DNA of 43,008 bases from Leptolyngbya sp. (GCA_003249025.1 QBMH01000011.1:1-43008); one strand, 5' to 3'. Shown: positions 17,451 to 25,780, counted from the first letter of the stretch. The notes: generated by a model not told the origin, from the sequence alone. Numbers and translations are program-made.

Positions 17451-18128
17451 ATGTCCCTGGATTTCATCTCCCTTGAATCAATTGAAGATCTAGCTCAGCA
17501 GTATGGGTATTGGGTTATCTTTTTTGGAATTTTGCTAGAGAATATTGGAATTCCACTTCCGGGCGAAACAGTAACCCTAGCAGGCGGCTTTTTAGCAGGG
17601 AGCGACCAGCTAAATTATTGGCTTGTTTTAGGGTATGCGGTGCTAGGTGCTACTCTGGGCGGCAATATTGGCTACTGGCTGGGTCGCTATGGCGGGTGGT
17701 CTTTGATGCTGGGGATTGGGCGCGTTTTTCGAGTGCCAGAATCACGCCTGGTCACCATGAAAAATCAGTTTGGTGAGAATTCAGCAAAAGCAGTTTTTCT
17801 CGGAAGATTTGTGGCACTGCTGCGAGTGTTTGCGAGTCCTTTAGCGGGAATCGCTGAAATGCCCTACCCGAAGTTTATGCTATACAACACTCTAGGCGCT
17901 GCGACCTGGGCATCGGTCATGGTGACGCTATCCTACTTTGCAGGTCAGTTTGTGCCCTTAGAAAGGGTAGCTGCTTTGGCAGGTCAATTTAGCGTGGTGG
18001 TTTTTGCAATTGTGGCAGCTTGGATTGTGATTCCACTGTGGCTAGAGTCTCGCAAGGTGGCTCAAGAAACGAAAATGGTGACTCTTCCTGAAGAAACCTC
18101 TACAAATGTTCAGGAATCGGGCAGTTAG
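17451..18128 (+). CDS. DedA family membrane protein
   Basis: A 225-residue polytopic inner-membrane protein of the DedA/SNARE-associated (VTT) family. Signature segments are GILLENIGIPLPGETVTLAG (about 27-46), the glycine-rich GATLGGNIGYWLGRYGG (66-82) and GRFVALLRVFASPLAGIAEMP (118-138). Four to five hydrophobic helices are visible. Bacterial members recycle undecaprenyl phosphate or phospholipids across the membrane and support envelope homeostasis; the exact substrate here is unknown. The ribosome binding site AAGGCGG lies four bases from the ATG. It is convergent with the DUF4335 gene, 12 bases away. Confidence 0.92.
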   Translation: MSLDFISLESIEDLAQQYGYWVIFFGILLENIGIPLPGETVTLAGGFLAGSDQLNYWLVLGYAVLGATLGGNIGYWLGRYGGWSLMLGIGRVFRVPESRLVTMKNQFGENSAKAVFLGRFVALLRVFASPLAGIAEMPYPKFMLYNTLGAATWASVMVTLSYFAGQFVPLERVAALAGQFSVVVFAIVAAWIVIPLWLESRKVAQETKMVTLPEETSTNVQESGS

Positions 18129-18140
18129 TTCAACGCTTTT

Positions 18141-19547
18141 CTAGTTTGGTTCTAAGAAGGCTTGCACTTTGCCATCGGTTGTGAGAACCAAACGAATTTT
18201 GGCGTTCCGTCCGTTTGGAAGGGCAGATACAAACCGATCGCCCACTAATGGCATTCCGGTACGATCGATATAATCACCTGATAACTGGCGAAGAGGAATG
18301 ATACTTTGAATACTGCCATTAGGGGCAAGTACTAGGCTGTATTCCAGGGTTTGAGTGAGTCCTTCAGGGGGTTTCCAGCGCTGTTGAAAATAGGTTCTCA
18401 CTTCAGCCACTTGGGGAATGGTATCAAAAGCGGTGGCATTTGTTGGGCGATCGCTCCCTCTTAAAGTACTCCGCGATGTTGGCGATCTCCCAATCGGCTC
18501 TCCAGGTGCAGCGGCGACTTGACCGCTCGCTAAGGCAGCCCTGTCAACACTGGCAGAAGATGGATCTGCTGTTCTAGCGGATGCGGATGATGAATTTGTT
18601 TCCCCTGAAATAATTGTGGGGCGACCTGGAATTCCAGTAATTGGAACTGTTGCGATCGAATTTTGGGGCAGGGATTTGGAACTGGGTAAGGTAGGATTCG
18701 CTAATTCGCCCGGTTTGGGGGATGGGGCAACCAGCGTGGGTGTTCCAATTTTAGGAGTTGATCCTACGGGTGGAATGGGCGGCAATGTTTCAGCCGAAAT
18801 CACGGGGGGTGTGGCTTTATCAAGTACAGAGGGAGAAATTTGGGTGGCGATGCGCTGATCTCTGCTGCTAGTGCCTTGGCTCAGGGTGGGTGCCACAGAG
18901 GTTGGTGCGATCGAGCTATCCAATAGTTTAAGCGCAGATGCAGATAAGCCCACGACTGCAACCGCGATCGCGGCGATCTGTGCCCAATTCTCCCTGCCTC
19001 TCAACCAGCCTGTTTTCGGCAATGTGGGCAGTTCTAAGAGGTCAACAGAATACTCATCTAATGCAGTTGCCAAGTCAAAAAGCTGTAGGGTATTCAGGCG
19101 AATCAGCGCTCCTGATTCTTCTGTGGCTAAAGATCCAAGGTGCAAGTCGTGTCCTAGCAACCCATTAGACTGTAAGCCAATGGGTGCTAAGTTACCGTCA
19201 CCCGTACGGGAGAGTGATTGTTCGCTAGCTTCGATTAAAACGGGAATGGCAGTAGCAGGATCATTGTGGTTGAAGCCATCTTGATCAATTAAGGCAGCGG
19301 ATTGGTGTAGAAAATCCTGAGATTGATCCAAAAAAGCCTGTACGTAAGTATTGACAGTGTGTCTTAGCTCTTCTAGCTGAGCGCGATCGCCGCTCAATTC
19401 TACCCACCGCTCCTGCGCCAGTGTAGGATCATCCAGCTTGAGATGAAACCGCACATCCTTGACAACAGGTTGCTCAGCCCAACGAGACAAGGATGAATTC
19501 TTCGCCATCACCTCTAACGTACAGGTGGGAGGGGTGTAGCGTCGCAT
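18141..19547 (-). CDS. DUF4335 domain protein
   Basis: A 468-residue cyanobacterial protein. The N-terminal part, MRRYTPPTCTLEVMAKNSSLSRW and the following KDVRFHLKLDDP, is the DUF4335 domain. Around residue 190 a hydrophobic stretch (IAAIAVAVVGLSASAL) looks like one membrane segment, followed by a long Pro/Ser/Thr-rich linker and a C-terminal folded region (about 365-468, VAEVRTYFQQRWKPP and QSIIPLRQLSGDYIDRTG). I chose ATG 19547 for similarity to the usual start; ATG 19568 is also in frame. It lies directly downstream of a DUF3038 gene, the usual pairing in cyanobacteria. Function is unknown. Confidence 0.85.
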   Translation of the reverse strand: MRRYTPPTCTLEVMAKNSSLSRWAEQPVVKDVRFHLKLDDPTLAQERWVELSGDRAQLEELRHTVNTYVQAFLDQSQDFLHQSAALIDQDGFNHNDPATAIPVLIEASEQSLSRTGDGNLAPIGLQSNGLLGHDLHLGSLATEESGALIRLNTLQLFDLATALDEYSVDLLELPTLPKTGWLRGRENWAQIAAIAVAVVGLSASALKLLDSSIAPTSVAPTLSQGTSSRDQRIATQISPSVLDKATPPVISAETLPPIPPVGSTPKIGTPTLVAPSPKPGELANPTLPSSKSLPQNSIATVPITGIPGRPTIISGETNSSSASARTADPSSASVDRAALASGQVAAAPGEPIGRSPTSRSTLRGSDRPTNATAFDTIPQVAEVRTYFQQRWKPPEGLTQTLEYSLVLAPNGSIQSIIPLRQLSGDYIDRTGMPLVGDRFVSALPNGRNAKIRLVLTTDGKVQAFLEPN

Positions 19548-19628
19548 AACGGATGGAGATCGGAGCATAGATAAAGAGGGGGAGGGAAAGGGGTGGATGA
19601 GGGAGAGAGGGTAAAAGCTTAAAATTAG
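19548..19628. repeat. Purine-rich spacer repeat
   Basis: A G/A-rich stretch (C/T-rich on the coding strand) between the DUF3038 and DUF4335 genes. It includes GAGGGGGAGGGAAAGGGG and GGATGAGGGAGAGAGGG and resembles the spacer repeats at about 36418-36470 and 39284-39330 and the insert in pyrB. Confidence 0.45.
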
Positions 19629-19638
19629 ATGGCTCGAT

Positions 19639-20229
19639 TTAGCGGGGCTTGGTGCGATCGAGGAGAGCTAACCACATCCGTCGAAACCCATGAGGGGCAC
19701 TGTAAAACAGTAGATCAATCAGTAACTTTAATGCCAAATTCATTAGTGCTTCGGGAGAGACGGCATCGCCTGATTCCATGCGCTCTTGATAGGTATTGTT
19801 GAATTTGTCTAAATAATCTCCCAAAAGAGCAGTTTGGTGGGGCTGTCGCTGCTGTTCCGTCACCTGCTCCAGTAGTGCCACTGCCCTCCGGATTAATTCA
19901 TGCTGTTGCTTTGCCAAATAACAACTAATCAAAACCAGTGCCCTGGCTTCTTCGACATCGAGCTTCTTACGCCCCCCCTGCCCTTTACGCAGGGGGCTAG
20001 ACTGGCGCAATCGCCATAAAGCGACCCGATCTGCCACCATTGATTCCAGGTTGAGGTCGATCGCCGCTTGCAACATCGCCTCAGAGCCAATCCCAGTTAA
20101 AGCTTCTAATGCCAACAACACCAGATCAATTTGGGCTTTGATATTGTCTAATTGCTCAGGATGGGGAGGAGCAGTCTGGGGAAACGCCTCAATATTGTTA
20201 GATGCGAGCGGTTTAACGTTGGGGGGCAT
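19639..20229 (-). CDS. DUF3038 domain protein
   Basis: A 196-residue cyanobacterial protein of the DUF3038 family, mostly helical and without signal peptide or membrane segment. The core runs from LDNIKAQIDLVLLALEALTG through WRLRQSSPLRKGQGG to the C-terminal GFRRMWLALLDRTKPR. I use ATG 20229, which gives MPPNVKPLASNN; a TTG at 20298 would add 23 residues. The adjacent DUF4335 gene 91 bases downstream on the same strand suggests a functional pair, but neither has a known role. Confidence 0.83.
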   Translation of the reverse strand: MPPNVKPLASNNIEAFPQTAPPHPEQLDNIKAQIDLVLLALEALTGIGSEAMLQAAIDLNLESMVADRVALWRLRQSSPLRKGQGGRKKLDVEEARALVLISCYLAKQQHELIRRAVALLEQVTEQQRQPHQTALLGDYLDKFNNTYQERMESGDAVSPEALMNLALKLLIDLLFYSAPHGFRRMWLALLDRTKPR

Positions 20230-20344
20230 AGCTTTTAGGATAGGCGAGGAACTAGGCAAAAGAGGAACGGTTACGAGTCTTGAAACACAATTTGCCAATG
20301 AGCGATCGATACCACCCTGATTTTGCCATGATAAATCCTGTTCT

Positions 20345-21055
20345 TTATCCTACAAACAACAGAGTGCTGAGAAAAAAGGCGACAGCAGCGCTACCTAAAG
20401 GAACAGTTAGGTTATCAATGCCAAACTTTGAAAAGGCTTCCAGTCCAGTTGCCCAAAGCGCTACGGCAACGGAAATAATCCACGCTTGCCAAGTATTGCC
20501 CTGCACACTGACCAAAATGCTGCTGCTGACAATAAAACTGGCGATCACCATCGTCAACGAGCCTTCCCAACTTTTGAGAATGCCCCAAAGTGTATAGGGA
20601 TGCTTGCCAAATCGTTGCCCAATCAAAGCTGCTAATCCATCGCCCCAAGTCATAACCAAAACCCCCAAAACGGCAAATTCAGGCTGCTCAGTTGTCCAAA
20701 AGTAACTGATCAATAGACCAATGCTGACGGCATAAAAAAAAGTGCCTAAACTTTTGCGCCCGACTCCGTTGATACCGGGCAGAATAGGAAACCGATAGGA
20801 TAGAAACGCGATCGCGCTGAACAGAACCGACGCGCCAATCCCCAACCATGCCGGAGTTTGCAGCCACCACGCCAGCAAAATCACATTCCCTACGCCAATG
20901 TGAACCACCTTTCGCACGACCTCTGGGCTTGCCAGCTTTGTCCTATATAACCATTCAGAAGAAAACCCGACAAGCCCCAACCAGGCACCAACCAACCCAA
21001 GTTGGAGCCAAAGTGGAACTGGAGCGACCCATCTAAAGGACATCATCACAAACAA
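20345..21055 (-). CDS. Phytol kinase-like / dolichol-kinase family CTP-dependent kinase
   Basis: A 236-residue membrane enzyme with about six to seven hydrophobic helices. The family motifs are RKVVHIGVGN (residues 48-57), the DGLAALIGQRFGKHPY block (about 138-153) and KSWEGSLTM (160-168). Cyanobacterial homologues of this CTP-dependent kinase family (VTE5/dolichol kinase type) phosphorylate phytol released from chlorophyll for tocopherol or chlorophyll salvage, which is the most likely role; another polyprenol is possible. The ORF contains early ATGs at 21055, 21046 and 21043, of which the last (MSFRWVAP) may be the true start. It is divergent from the DUF3285-ybeY cluster. Confidence 0.85.
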   Translation of the reverse strand: MFVMMSFRWVAPVPLWLQLGLVGAWLGLVGFSSEWLYRTKLASPEVVRKVVHIGVGNVILLAWWLQTPAWLGIGASVLFSAIAFLSYRFPILPGINGVGRKSLGTFFYAVSIGLLISYFWTTEQPEFAVLGVLVMTWGDGLAALIGQRFGKHPYTLWGILKSWEGSLTMVIASFIVSSSILVSVQGNTWQAWIISVAVALWATGLEAFSKFGIDNLTVPLGSAAVAFFLSTLLFVG

Positions 21056-21359
21056 TCGATTTAGAGATCACAGTTCTTTCACTCTACTGCTGATCTAGCC
21101 CTGCGCGATCGCATCTAGAATCTAACGTTGGCTTTCGGGTCTCTTGCTCAACAGTTTGTGTTGCAATGGGTGCTATCAATGGGTGCGGAAGATTGAGAAC
21201 TATTGCCAGATAACTTGTTTATTAGCATGGCGCGGAGGTGTTTAGCGCGATCGCCGATGGGATGAATGGCGACATGGATACCTGAATCAAGGCATATTTA
21301 CGCCAAGAAACTCATCTGGCTAACTCTTGAGGGTTGATTGACTAACTAGGAGTCCAGTC
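21056..21359. promoter_or_regulatory. Divergent intergenic region
   Basis: About 300 bases between the kinase (minus) and DUF3285 (plus). It has a direct repeat of CAATGGGTGC at about 21163 and 21177 and two HIP1-related sites. It should carry promoters for both directions, but no convincing box pair was found. Confidence 0.4.
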
Positions 21360-21617
21360 TTGATTAAAACGATCTATCCTAATCAAAGAGATGTAAAGAT
21401 AAATCAAGATCTAGTTATGGAAACTCCTCAAACAATTCCTGAAAGCTCTGAAAGTCCTGAACTTACGGAATCAACTGTCACCGAACCGAAACCCAGCTAC
21501 GTCAAGCTGGCGATGCGGAATATGGTTCGTAAAAAGGGGATTTCACTGAAGCACTTTTTCCTAACAATGTTTGGATTGCTAGCCGCCCTCGTCGGTCTGT
21601 CCTATCTAACTCGCTGA
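21360..21617 (+). CDS. DUF3285 family small membrane protein
   Basis: A small cyanobacterial protein with the conserved block PSYVKLAMRNMVRKKG followed by one C-terminal transmembrane helix (FFLTMFGLLAALVGLSYLTR). The TTG at 21360 is taken as start because AGGAG lies seven bases upstream; this gives 85 residues. The ATG at 21417 (METPQTIPE, 66 residues) is closer to the family's usual length and cannot be excluded. The stop codon is one base from the ybeY start, so the two are co-translated. Function unknown. Confidence 0.82.
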   Translation: MIKTIYPNQRDVKINQDLVMETPQTIPESSESPELTESTVTEPKPSYVKLAMRNMVRKKGISLKHFFLTMFGLLAALVGLSYLTR

Positions 21618-21618
21618 A

Positions 21619-22173
21619 ATGGGAATTATTGTAGAAGTTTGTGTTCAAGACTGCTTTTCTGAAGCAGAAGATAGTCAAAAAGAGCTTGGTTTAGGCGGCT
21701 CCTTAGAACAGAGCGTCTATTCTGATCCTATTCCTGAAACGGTTTGGAGTGAATGGTTTCGGCAATGGCTAGAGGTTATGCAGCCAGAGTTGTCTCCGAT
21801 TCAAGCCTACGAACTGAGCTTAAGGTTAACGGGCGATCGCGAAATTCAAACCCTTAACGCCCAATATCGCCACCAAGATAAATCTACCGATGTCTTAGCA
21901 TTTGCAGCCTTAGAGGATAGTTCGCCCCACATTGACGAAGTGTATGAGTCTCAACCGCTTTACCTAGGCGACATCATCATTTCAGTGGAAACGGCTCAGC
22001 AACAAGCTCATTTGCAAAACCATGCCCTTAGCGTGGAACTGGCATGGCTAGCTACTCATGGATTGCTGCATCTCCTCGGTTGGGATCATCCTGATGAAGA
22101 ACGTTTGAACCATATGCTGACCAAACAACAATTTCTGTTGAACACGGTGGGTGTTTTATCCGAAAACCGCTAG
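21619..22173 (+). CDS. ybeY: Endoribonuclease YbeY (rRNA maturation factor)
   Basis: A 184-residue zinc-dependent RNase of the UPF0054 family that works in 16S rRNA 3' end maturation and ribosome quality control. The zinc site is THGLLHLLGWDHPDE (about residues 154-168, consensus HGxLHLxGxDH), and the upstream DKSTDVLAF and GDIIIS segments are conserved. An N-terminal extension of about 35 residues before WFRQWLEVM is longer than in E. coli but usual in cyanobacteria. It follows DUF3285 with essentially no gap and precedes dgkA and pabA, an order I know from other cyanobacteria. Confidence 0.95.
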   Translation: MGIIVEVCVQDCFSEAEDSQKELGLGGSLEQSVYSDPIPETVWSEWFRQWLEVMQPELSPIQAYELSLRLTGDREIQTLNAQYRHQDKSTDVLAFAALEDSSPHIDEVYESQPLYLGDIIISVETAQQQAHLQNHALSVELAWLATHGLLHLLGWDHPDEERLNHMLTKQQFLLNTVGVLSENR

Positions 22174-22264
22174 AGTTATGACGATAGCAAGAATCCTTAG
22201 AAATCAATCCGTAATCAAGCCCTCAAGAAACAACATCATTGTTCAGAGACGATAAATTTCCTTG

Positions 22265-22286
22265 TGATTGCTGTATTCAGCAATCA
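22265..22286. other. Perfect 9-bp hairpin upstream of dgkA
   Basis: TGATTGCTG at 22265-22273, a 4-base loop and CAGCAATCA at 22278-22286 form a perfect stem between ybeY and dgkA. No T run follows on the plus strand, so it may be a weak terminator, an mRNA processing element or an operator. Confidence 0.4.
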
Positions 22287-22351
22287 ATTTCAGATAAACT
22301 ATCTCAGATCCTTTTTCTGTCTAAAAAGTTGTTTCACTTTTGTTGCAGTCT

Positions 22352-22840
22352 ATGACCTCTGAATTCCAAACTCCAGATCCTGATGGGTCAGATGTCAAGG
22401 TGGCAACTCAAGCGACAAAAATAGATCGAGAATTAGCATGGCGAATTGCTCCCAGTCTTCTCATTAGTTTTAAGTATGCTTGGGCAGGCATTAGCTATGC
22501 TTTTCACACTCAGCGCAACTTTCGTATCCACGTTATTTTAGGTGGCTTAGCGATCGGTCTGGGTGCCTTCTTGCACCTTTCTGCGATAGAAATATCCATC
22601 GTAGGGTTAACCATTGGTGCAGTTTTGGCAATGGAGTTGCTGAACACCGCGATCGAGTCTGTTGTTGACCTCACCGTTAAGCAGAATTACCACGAGCTTG
22701 CTAGAATTGCGAAGGATTGTGCAGCAGCAGCGGTTTTGATTGCGGCACTCGCTGCGATCGGAGTAGCCAGTTCACTAATTTTGCCAAGACTTTTCATTAA
22801 ACTTTGGCAAATTTCCCAAACATCTTCTTTTCTTCACTAA
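22352..22840 (+). CDS. dgkA: Diacylglycerol kinase (DgkA family)
   Basis: A 162-residue inner-membrane kinase. The hallmark ELLNTAIESVVDL (about residues 94-106) and the preceding SFKYAWAGISYAFHTQRNFRIH (about 37-58) are intact, and three hydrophobic helices are present. The enzyme phosphorylates diacylglycerol or undecaprenol. The ATG at 22352 is preferred; TTG codons at 22340 and 22343 are in frame just upstream. The N-terminal 35 residues are a polar extension. It sits between ybeY and pabA on the same strand. Confidence 0.93.
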   Translation: MTSEFQTPDPDGSDVKVATQATKIDRELAWRIAPSLLISFKYAWAGISYAFHTQRNFRIHVILGGLAIGLGAFLHLSAIEISIVGLTIGAVLAMELLNTAIESVVDLTVKQNYHELARIAKDCAAAAVLIAALAAIGVASSLILPRLFIKLWQISQTSSFLH

Positions 22841-22900
22841 TTTGTTTAGTTTTTTTTAGTTTGCTCAGGTCTAAATAGTTTAAGTAAGGAGTCAATTCAT

Positions 22901-23518
22901 TTGATTCTCGTTATTGATAATTACGACAGTTTTACTTATAACCTAGTGCAATATTTAGGCGAATTAGGGTCAGAGTTTAAGGCTGCACAAGAAATTCAGG
23001 TTTATCGTAATGATCAAATAGCGCTCTCACAAATTCGCGAATTGAGACCGGCTGGAATTGTGATTTCTCCTGGACCAGGTCGTCCTGAAGATGCTGGCAT
23101 TTCTCTGCAACTTATCCAGGAATTCGGGATGGATTATCCCATTTTAGGAGTGTGTTTAGGGCACCAAAGCATAGGTCAAGTATACGGTGGAAAAATTGTG
23201 TCAGCCCCGGTTTTGATGCACGGTAAGACTTCGCAAGTTCACCATAAGGGACTTGGAGTATTTAAAGGGCTAGAAAATCCGTTAACAGCGACTCGCTATC
23301 ATAGCTTAGTGATTGCACAGCAAGAGCTTCCAGAAGTCTTAGAAATAACGGCGTGGGTGGATGATGGCACTATTATGGGAGTACGGCATCGGCAGTACCC
23401 ACATATTCAAGGGGTGCAGTTTCATCCAGAAAGTGTATTAACAACGTCTGGCAAGCAAATTTTACGAAATTTTCTTATGTCTATTAACACGTCGCCGTTG
23501 AAAGAAGTGAAAACTTAA
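22901..23518 (+). CDS. pabA: Aminodeoxychorismate/anthranilate synthase glutamine amidotransferase subunit
   Basis: A 205-residue class I glutamine amidotransferase that feeds ammonia to the chorismate-using subunit for folate (pABA) or tryptophan synthesis. The N-terminal VIDNYDSFTYNLVQYL, the nucleophile loop GVCLGHQSIGQ with its Cys near residue 83 and the VQFHPES triad segment near residues 174-180 are intact. The TTG at 22901 is set by an AAGGAG ribosome binding site nine bases upstream. TrpG and PabA cannot be separated by sequence alone here; the ybeY-dgkA context is the usual one for this gene in cyanobacteria. Confidence 0.93.
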   Translation: MILVIDNYDSFTYNLVQYLGELGSEFKAAQEIQVYRNDQIALSQIRELRPAGIVISPGPGRPEDAGISLQLIQEFGMDYPILGVCLGHQSIGQVYGGKIVSAPVLMHGKTSQVHHKGLGVFKGLENPLTATRYHSLVIAQQELPEVLEITAWVDDGTIMGVRHRQYPHIQGVQFHPESVLTTSGKQILRNFLMSINTSPLKEVKT

Positions 23519-23570
23519 GTAAGTTCACTTTGGACAAGGTAAGATACTGCATTGTTGTTTAAGTTTTCTT

Positions 23571-23681
23571 AGGACTTACGCGTTTGCAGCTTGAAATTTT
23601 GATCCCCCTAGTCCTCTTAAACAAAGGGGGCTTTAAAGCTCTCTATTTAAGGGAGTTGGGGATCTCTTCTGTGTAAGTTCT
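23571..23681. mobile_element. MITE-like dispersed element with short terminal inverted repeats
   Basis: The 111-base spacer segment begins AGGACTTACGC (23571) and ends GTGTAAGTTCT (23681), imperfect inverted termini (8 of 11 match). A nested pair GATCCCC (23601) and GGGGATC (23658-23664) encloses further C-rich and G-rich blocks that can fold. This looks like the short, non-coding, foldable elements often seen between cyanobacterial genes. No transposase is encoded. Confidence 0.5.
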
Positions 23682-23713
23682 GTTTCTATTAGTTGTGGCT
23701 TGATGGGGAGATT

Positions 23714-24493
23714 ATGAAACGGCGTAAATTAATTCGTTATGCAGGAACGAGTATCCTAACCGCATGTGGGCTAGGTTTAACCTCCACCTTCGAGCAATCT
23801 CAGGCACAAAGTCAAAGCCCTCTATCCATCCAATGGTTTGGACACACCTGTTTTTTGTTTAGTGGTGGTGGCAAGCGAATTTTGGTGAATCCTTTTCGCA
23901 CGCTGGGATGTACGACTGGATATCGGCTTCCCAAAGTGAATACCGATTTAGTGTTGATTAGTAGCCAGTTGCTCGATGAAGGAGCCGTAGAAATTGTGCC
24001 GGGTAATCCACGCTTGCTCTATGAGCCAGGTGCTTATCAAGTGGATGGCATTAAAATCCAAGGGATTCGCACGGCTCACGATCGCCAGGAAGGGAAACGC
24101 TTTGGGATAAACGTGGCATGGAAATGGAAACAATCGGGCATTGAAGTGCTTCATTTGGGAGGTGCGGCAGCCCCGATTTCCCCAGAACAAAAGATCTTGA
24201 TGGGAACCCCAGATATCCTATTTATTCCAGTGGGGAATGGTCCTAAAGCGTATACGCCTGAAGAAGCCAAGCAAGCGATCGCGATTCTTAATCCAAAAGT
24301 AATTGTTCCCACTCACTACCGAACTCAAGCCGCTGCTAATTCTAAAGAAGCTTGCGATCTCTTACCCGTTGATAATTTCTTAACTCTGATGAGTGGTACG
24401 CCGATTCGCCGACCCGGAACTTCGATCGCAATTCGACCATCAGATTTACCTAAAAACGGCATGGTCGTGACCGTAATGAGCTATCGATTCTAG
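23714..24493 (+). CDS. MBL-fold metallo-hydrolase, exported
   Basis: A 259-residue UlaG-like metallo-beta-lactamase-fold protein. The start MKRRKLIRYAGTS gives a signal sequence with an Arg-Arg pair, resembling a Tat or lipoprotein-like export signal (a Cys follows at residue 18), ending near SQAQSQ. The fold shows WFGHTCFLF, TAHDRQEG and VPTHYRT, but the canonical HxHxDH motif is not evident; the corresponding segment reads LISSQLLDEG. Catalytic activity is therefore doubtful. The ATG at 23714 follows a GGGGAG ribosome binding site. It lies after pabA behind a repeat element, so probably has its own promoter. Confidence 0.83.
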   Translation: MKRRKLIRYAGTSILTACGLGLTSTFEQSQAQSQSPLSIQWFGHTCFLFSGGGKRILVNPFRTLGCTTGYRLPKVNTDLVLISSQLLDEGAVEIVPGNPRLLYEPGAYQVDGIKIQGIRTAHDRQEGKRFGINVAWKWKQSGIEVLHLGGAAAPISPEQKILMGTPDILFIPVGNGPKAYTPEEAKQAIAILNPKVIVPTHYRTQAAANSKEACDLLPVDNFLTLMSGTPIRRPGTSIAIRPSDLPKNGMVVTVMSYRF

Positions 24494-24594
24494 AAAATTA
24501 GCTTTAAATCCGCAAAATTGCGGAGAAGAAACAACTATTTAGCTGAAAGCTATCACTTTCCATAGAGGGAATCTTAAAGAAGGTGATATCTAGG

Positions 24595-24681
24595 GTGCTT
24601 ATTATGTTGGCTGTTTTAACATTGTCTGCCCTGACAGGGTTTGTGACTTATCTTTTGTGGCGACCTCAAAAACGATTTTGA
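24595..24681 (+). CDS. Possible 25-28 residue membrane microprotein
   Basis: An open frame from GTG 24595 (or ATG 24604) to TGA at 24679-24681 encodes one hydrophobic helix followed by a basic tail, MLAVLTLSALTGFVTYLLW then RPQKRF. An AAGGTGATA sequence lies upstream at a marginal distance. The layout (one helix, positive C-terminus) is like small photosynthetic or respiratory membrane subunits, but I do not recognise it as any of them. It is a speculative call. Confidence 0.25.
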   Translation: MLIMLAVLTLSALTGFVTYLLWRPQKRF

Positions 24682-24712
24682 TCCGCCCAATTGCTGGATA
24701 AAACGCTACAAA

Positions 24713-24745
24713 AAAAGGAGATGTTATTGGAAAACATCCCCTTTT
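24713..24745 (-). terminator. Intrinsic terminator of the rplJ-rplL operon
   Basis: AAAAGGAGATGTT at 24713-24725 pairs with AACATCCCCTTTT at 24733-24745 (one mismatch). On the minus strand the hairpin is followed by a run of seven T. It lies 20-50 bases past the rplL stop and faces the MBL gene, so it also shields the convergent unit. Confidence 0.8.
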
Positions 24746-24767
24746 ACTATTTAAACTTGAATTAGGC

Positions 24768-25160
24768 TTACTTGATTGAAACCTTACCGCCGGCTTCCTC
24801 AAGCTGCTTCTTAGCATCTTCAGCAGCTTCTTTTGCGATCGCCTCTTTGACGGCTTTAGGTGCAGCTTCTACTAAATCTTTGGCTTCTTTCAGCCCTAGC
24901 CCCGTTAAAGTCCTGACAACTTTCAGAATAGCAATCTTCTTATCAGCAGGAACTTCGTCTAAAATGACATCGAATTCGGTTTTTTCTTCTACTTCCTCAG
25001 CCGCCGCTGCCGCGCCAGGAGCAGACATCATCATCATGCCGCCAGCGGGAGCTGCTGCACTTACCCCAAAAGCCTCTTCGATTTGTTTAACCAGTTCAGA
25101 CGCTTCCAACAAGCTAAGCGTTTTCAATTTTTCCAAAATTTCATCGGTAGCTACGGACAT
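24768..25160 (-). CDS. rplL: 50S ribosomal protein L7/L12
   Basis: A 130-residue stalk protein that recruits translation factors. The N-terminal dimerisation helices ([26 protein letters not shown]), an Ala/Met-rich hinge ([15 protein letters not shown]) and the C-terminal domain ([25 protein letters not shown] then [20 protein letters not shown]) are all present. It is last in the ribosomal cluster, 86 bases after rplJ, and is followed by a strong terminator. Confidence 0.98.
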   Translation of the reverse strand: MSVATDEILEKLKTLSLLEASELVKQIEEAFGVSAAAPAGGMMMMSAPGAAAAAEEVEEKTEFDVILDEVPADKKIAILKVVRTLTGLGLKEAKDLVEAAPKAVKEAIAKEAAEDAKKQLEEAGGKVSIK

Positions 25161-25246
25161 TGAGATCTCCTTGAGTTTGATTGTTGATATTTACTTGAAC
25201 AAGTAAGGAAATTTGAATGATAAATTGATCTCATTCAAACTTTTTC

Positions 25247-25780
25247 CTACGCTGCTTCTTTGTCTTTGTCGGCAACGGCTTGAATTGCACGAGCCAAACC
25301 GGATGGAACTTGGTTGATGCCGACAGCCAACTTAGTTGCAACGCCATTGATAGCGCCAGCAATTTGAGCGATAAGTTGCTCTTTAGACGGCAGATCGGCG
25401 ATCGCCTTAACATCCGCCTGTGTCAGAGCGCGACCTTCCATTGCGCCACCGCGCAACTCAGTTTTCTTTGATACTTTCTGGAACTCTTGGTATGCCTTTA
25501 ATGCGCCACTAACATCCTCTTTAATTAAGAGAAGCGCAGAAGAATCCTTGAGAAACTGCGTCATAGGTTCCCAAGTTGGGTCATCTGCGATCGCAATCCG
25601 CATCAATGTATTTTTTGCAACTTTGCAGGTTGCTCCTGTTGGCAACAAACGTTGGCGTAAATCAGTGATTTCAGCCACTGATAACCCTTTAAAGTCAATC
25701 ACAACTGCAAGCTGAGATTGGCTCAACGTTTTCTGAAGTTCGGCAACAATTTCCTTCTTGTCCTCTAGTGTTCTACCCAT
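25247..25780 (-). CDS. rplJ: 50S ribosomal protein L10
   Basis: A 177-residue stalk base protein that holds L7/L12 dimers on 23S rRNA. Conserved segments include MGRTLEDKKEIVAELQ, the VIDFKGLSVAEITDLRQRL block and the C-terminal L12-binding helix. A near-perfect ribosome binding site (AAAGGAGGTGA) lies ten bases before the ATG. It is preceded by an L10 leader RNA and a terminator-like hairpin, so it is very likely autoregulated by the L10-L12 complex. Confidence 0.98.
   Translation of the reverse strand: MGRTLEDKKEIVAELQKTLSQSQLAVVIDFKGLSVAEITDLRQRLLPTGATCKVAKNTLMRIAIADDPTWEPMTQFLKDSSALLLIKEDVSGALKAYQEFQKVSKKTELRGGAMEGRALTQADVKAIADLPSKEQLIAQIAGAINGVATKLAVGINQVPSGLARAIQAVADKDKEAA

Noticed and set aside
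19974-19997. GC-rich palindrome as a terminator
   Set aside because: CCCCCTG and CAGGGGG arms occur, but inside the DUF3038 coding region in a segment (SPLRKGQGG) that looks like normal family sequence.
21046-21055. Longer phytol kinase N-terminus as certain
   Set aside because: Three nearby ATGs share the frame and none has a distinct ribosome binding site, so the exact start is left open.
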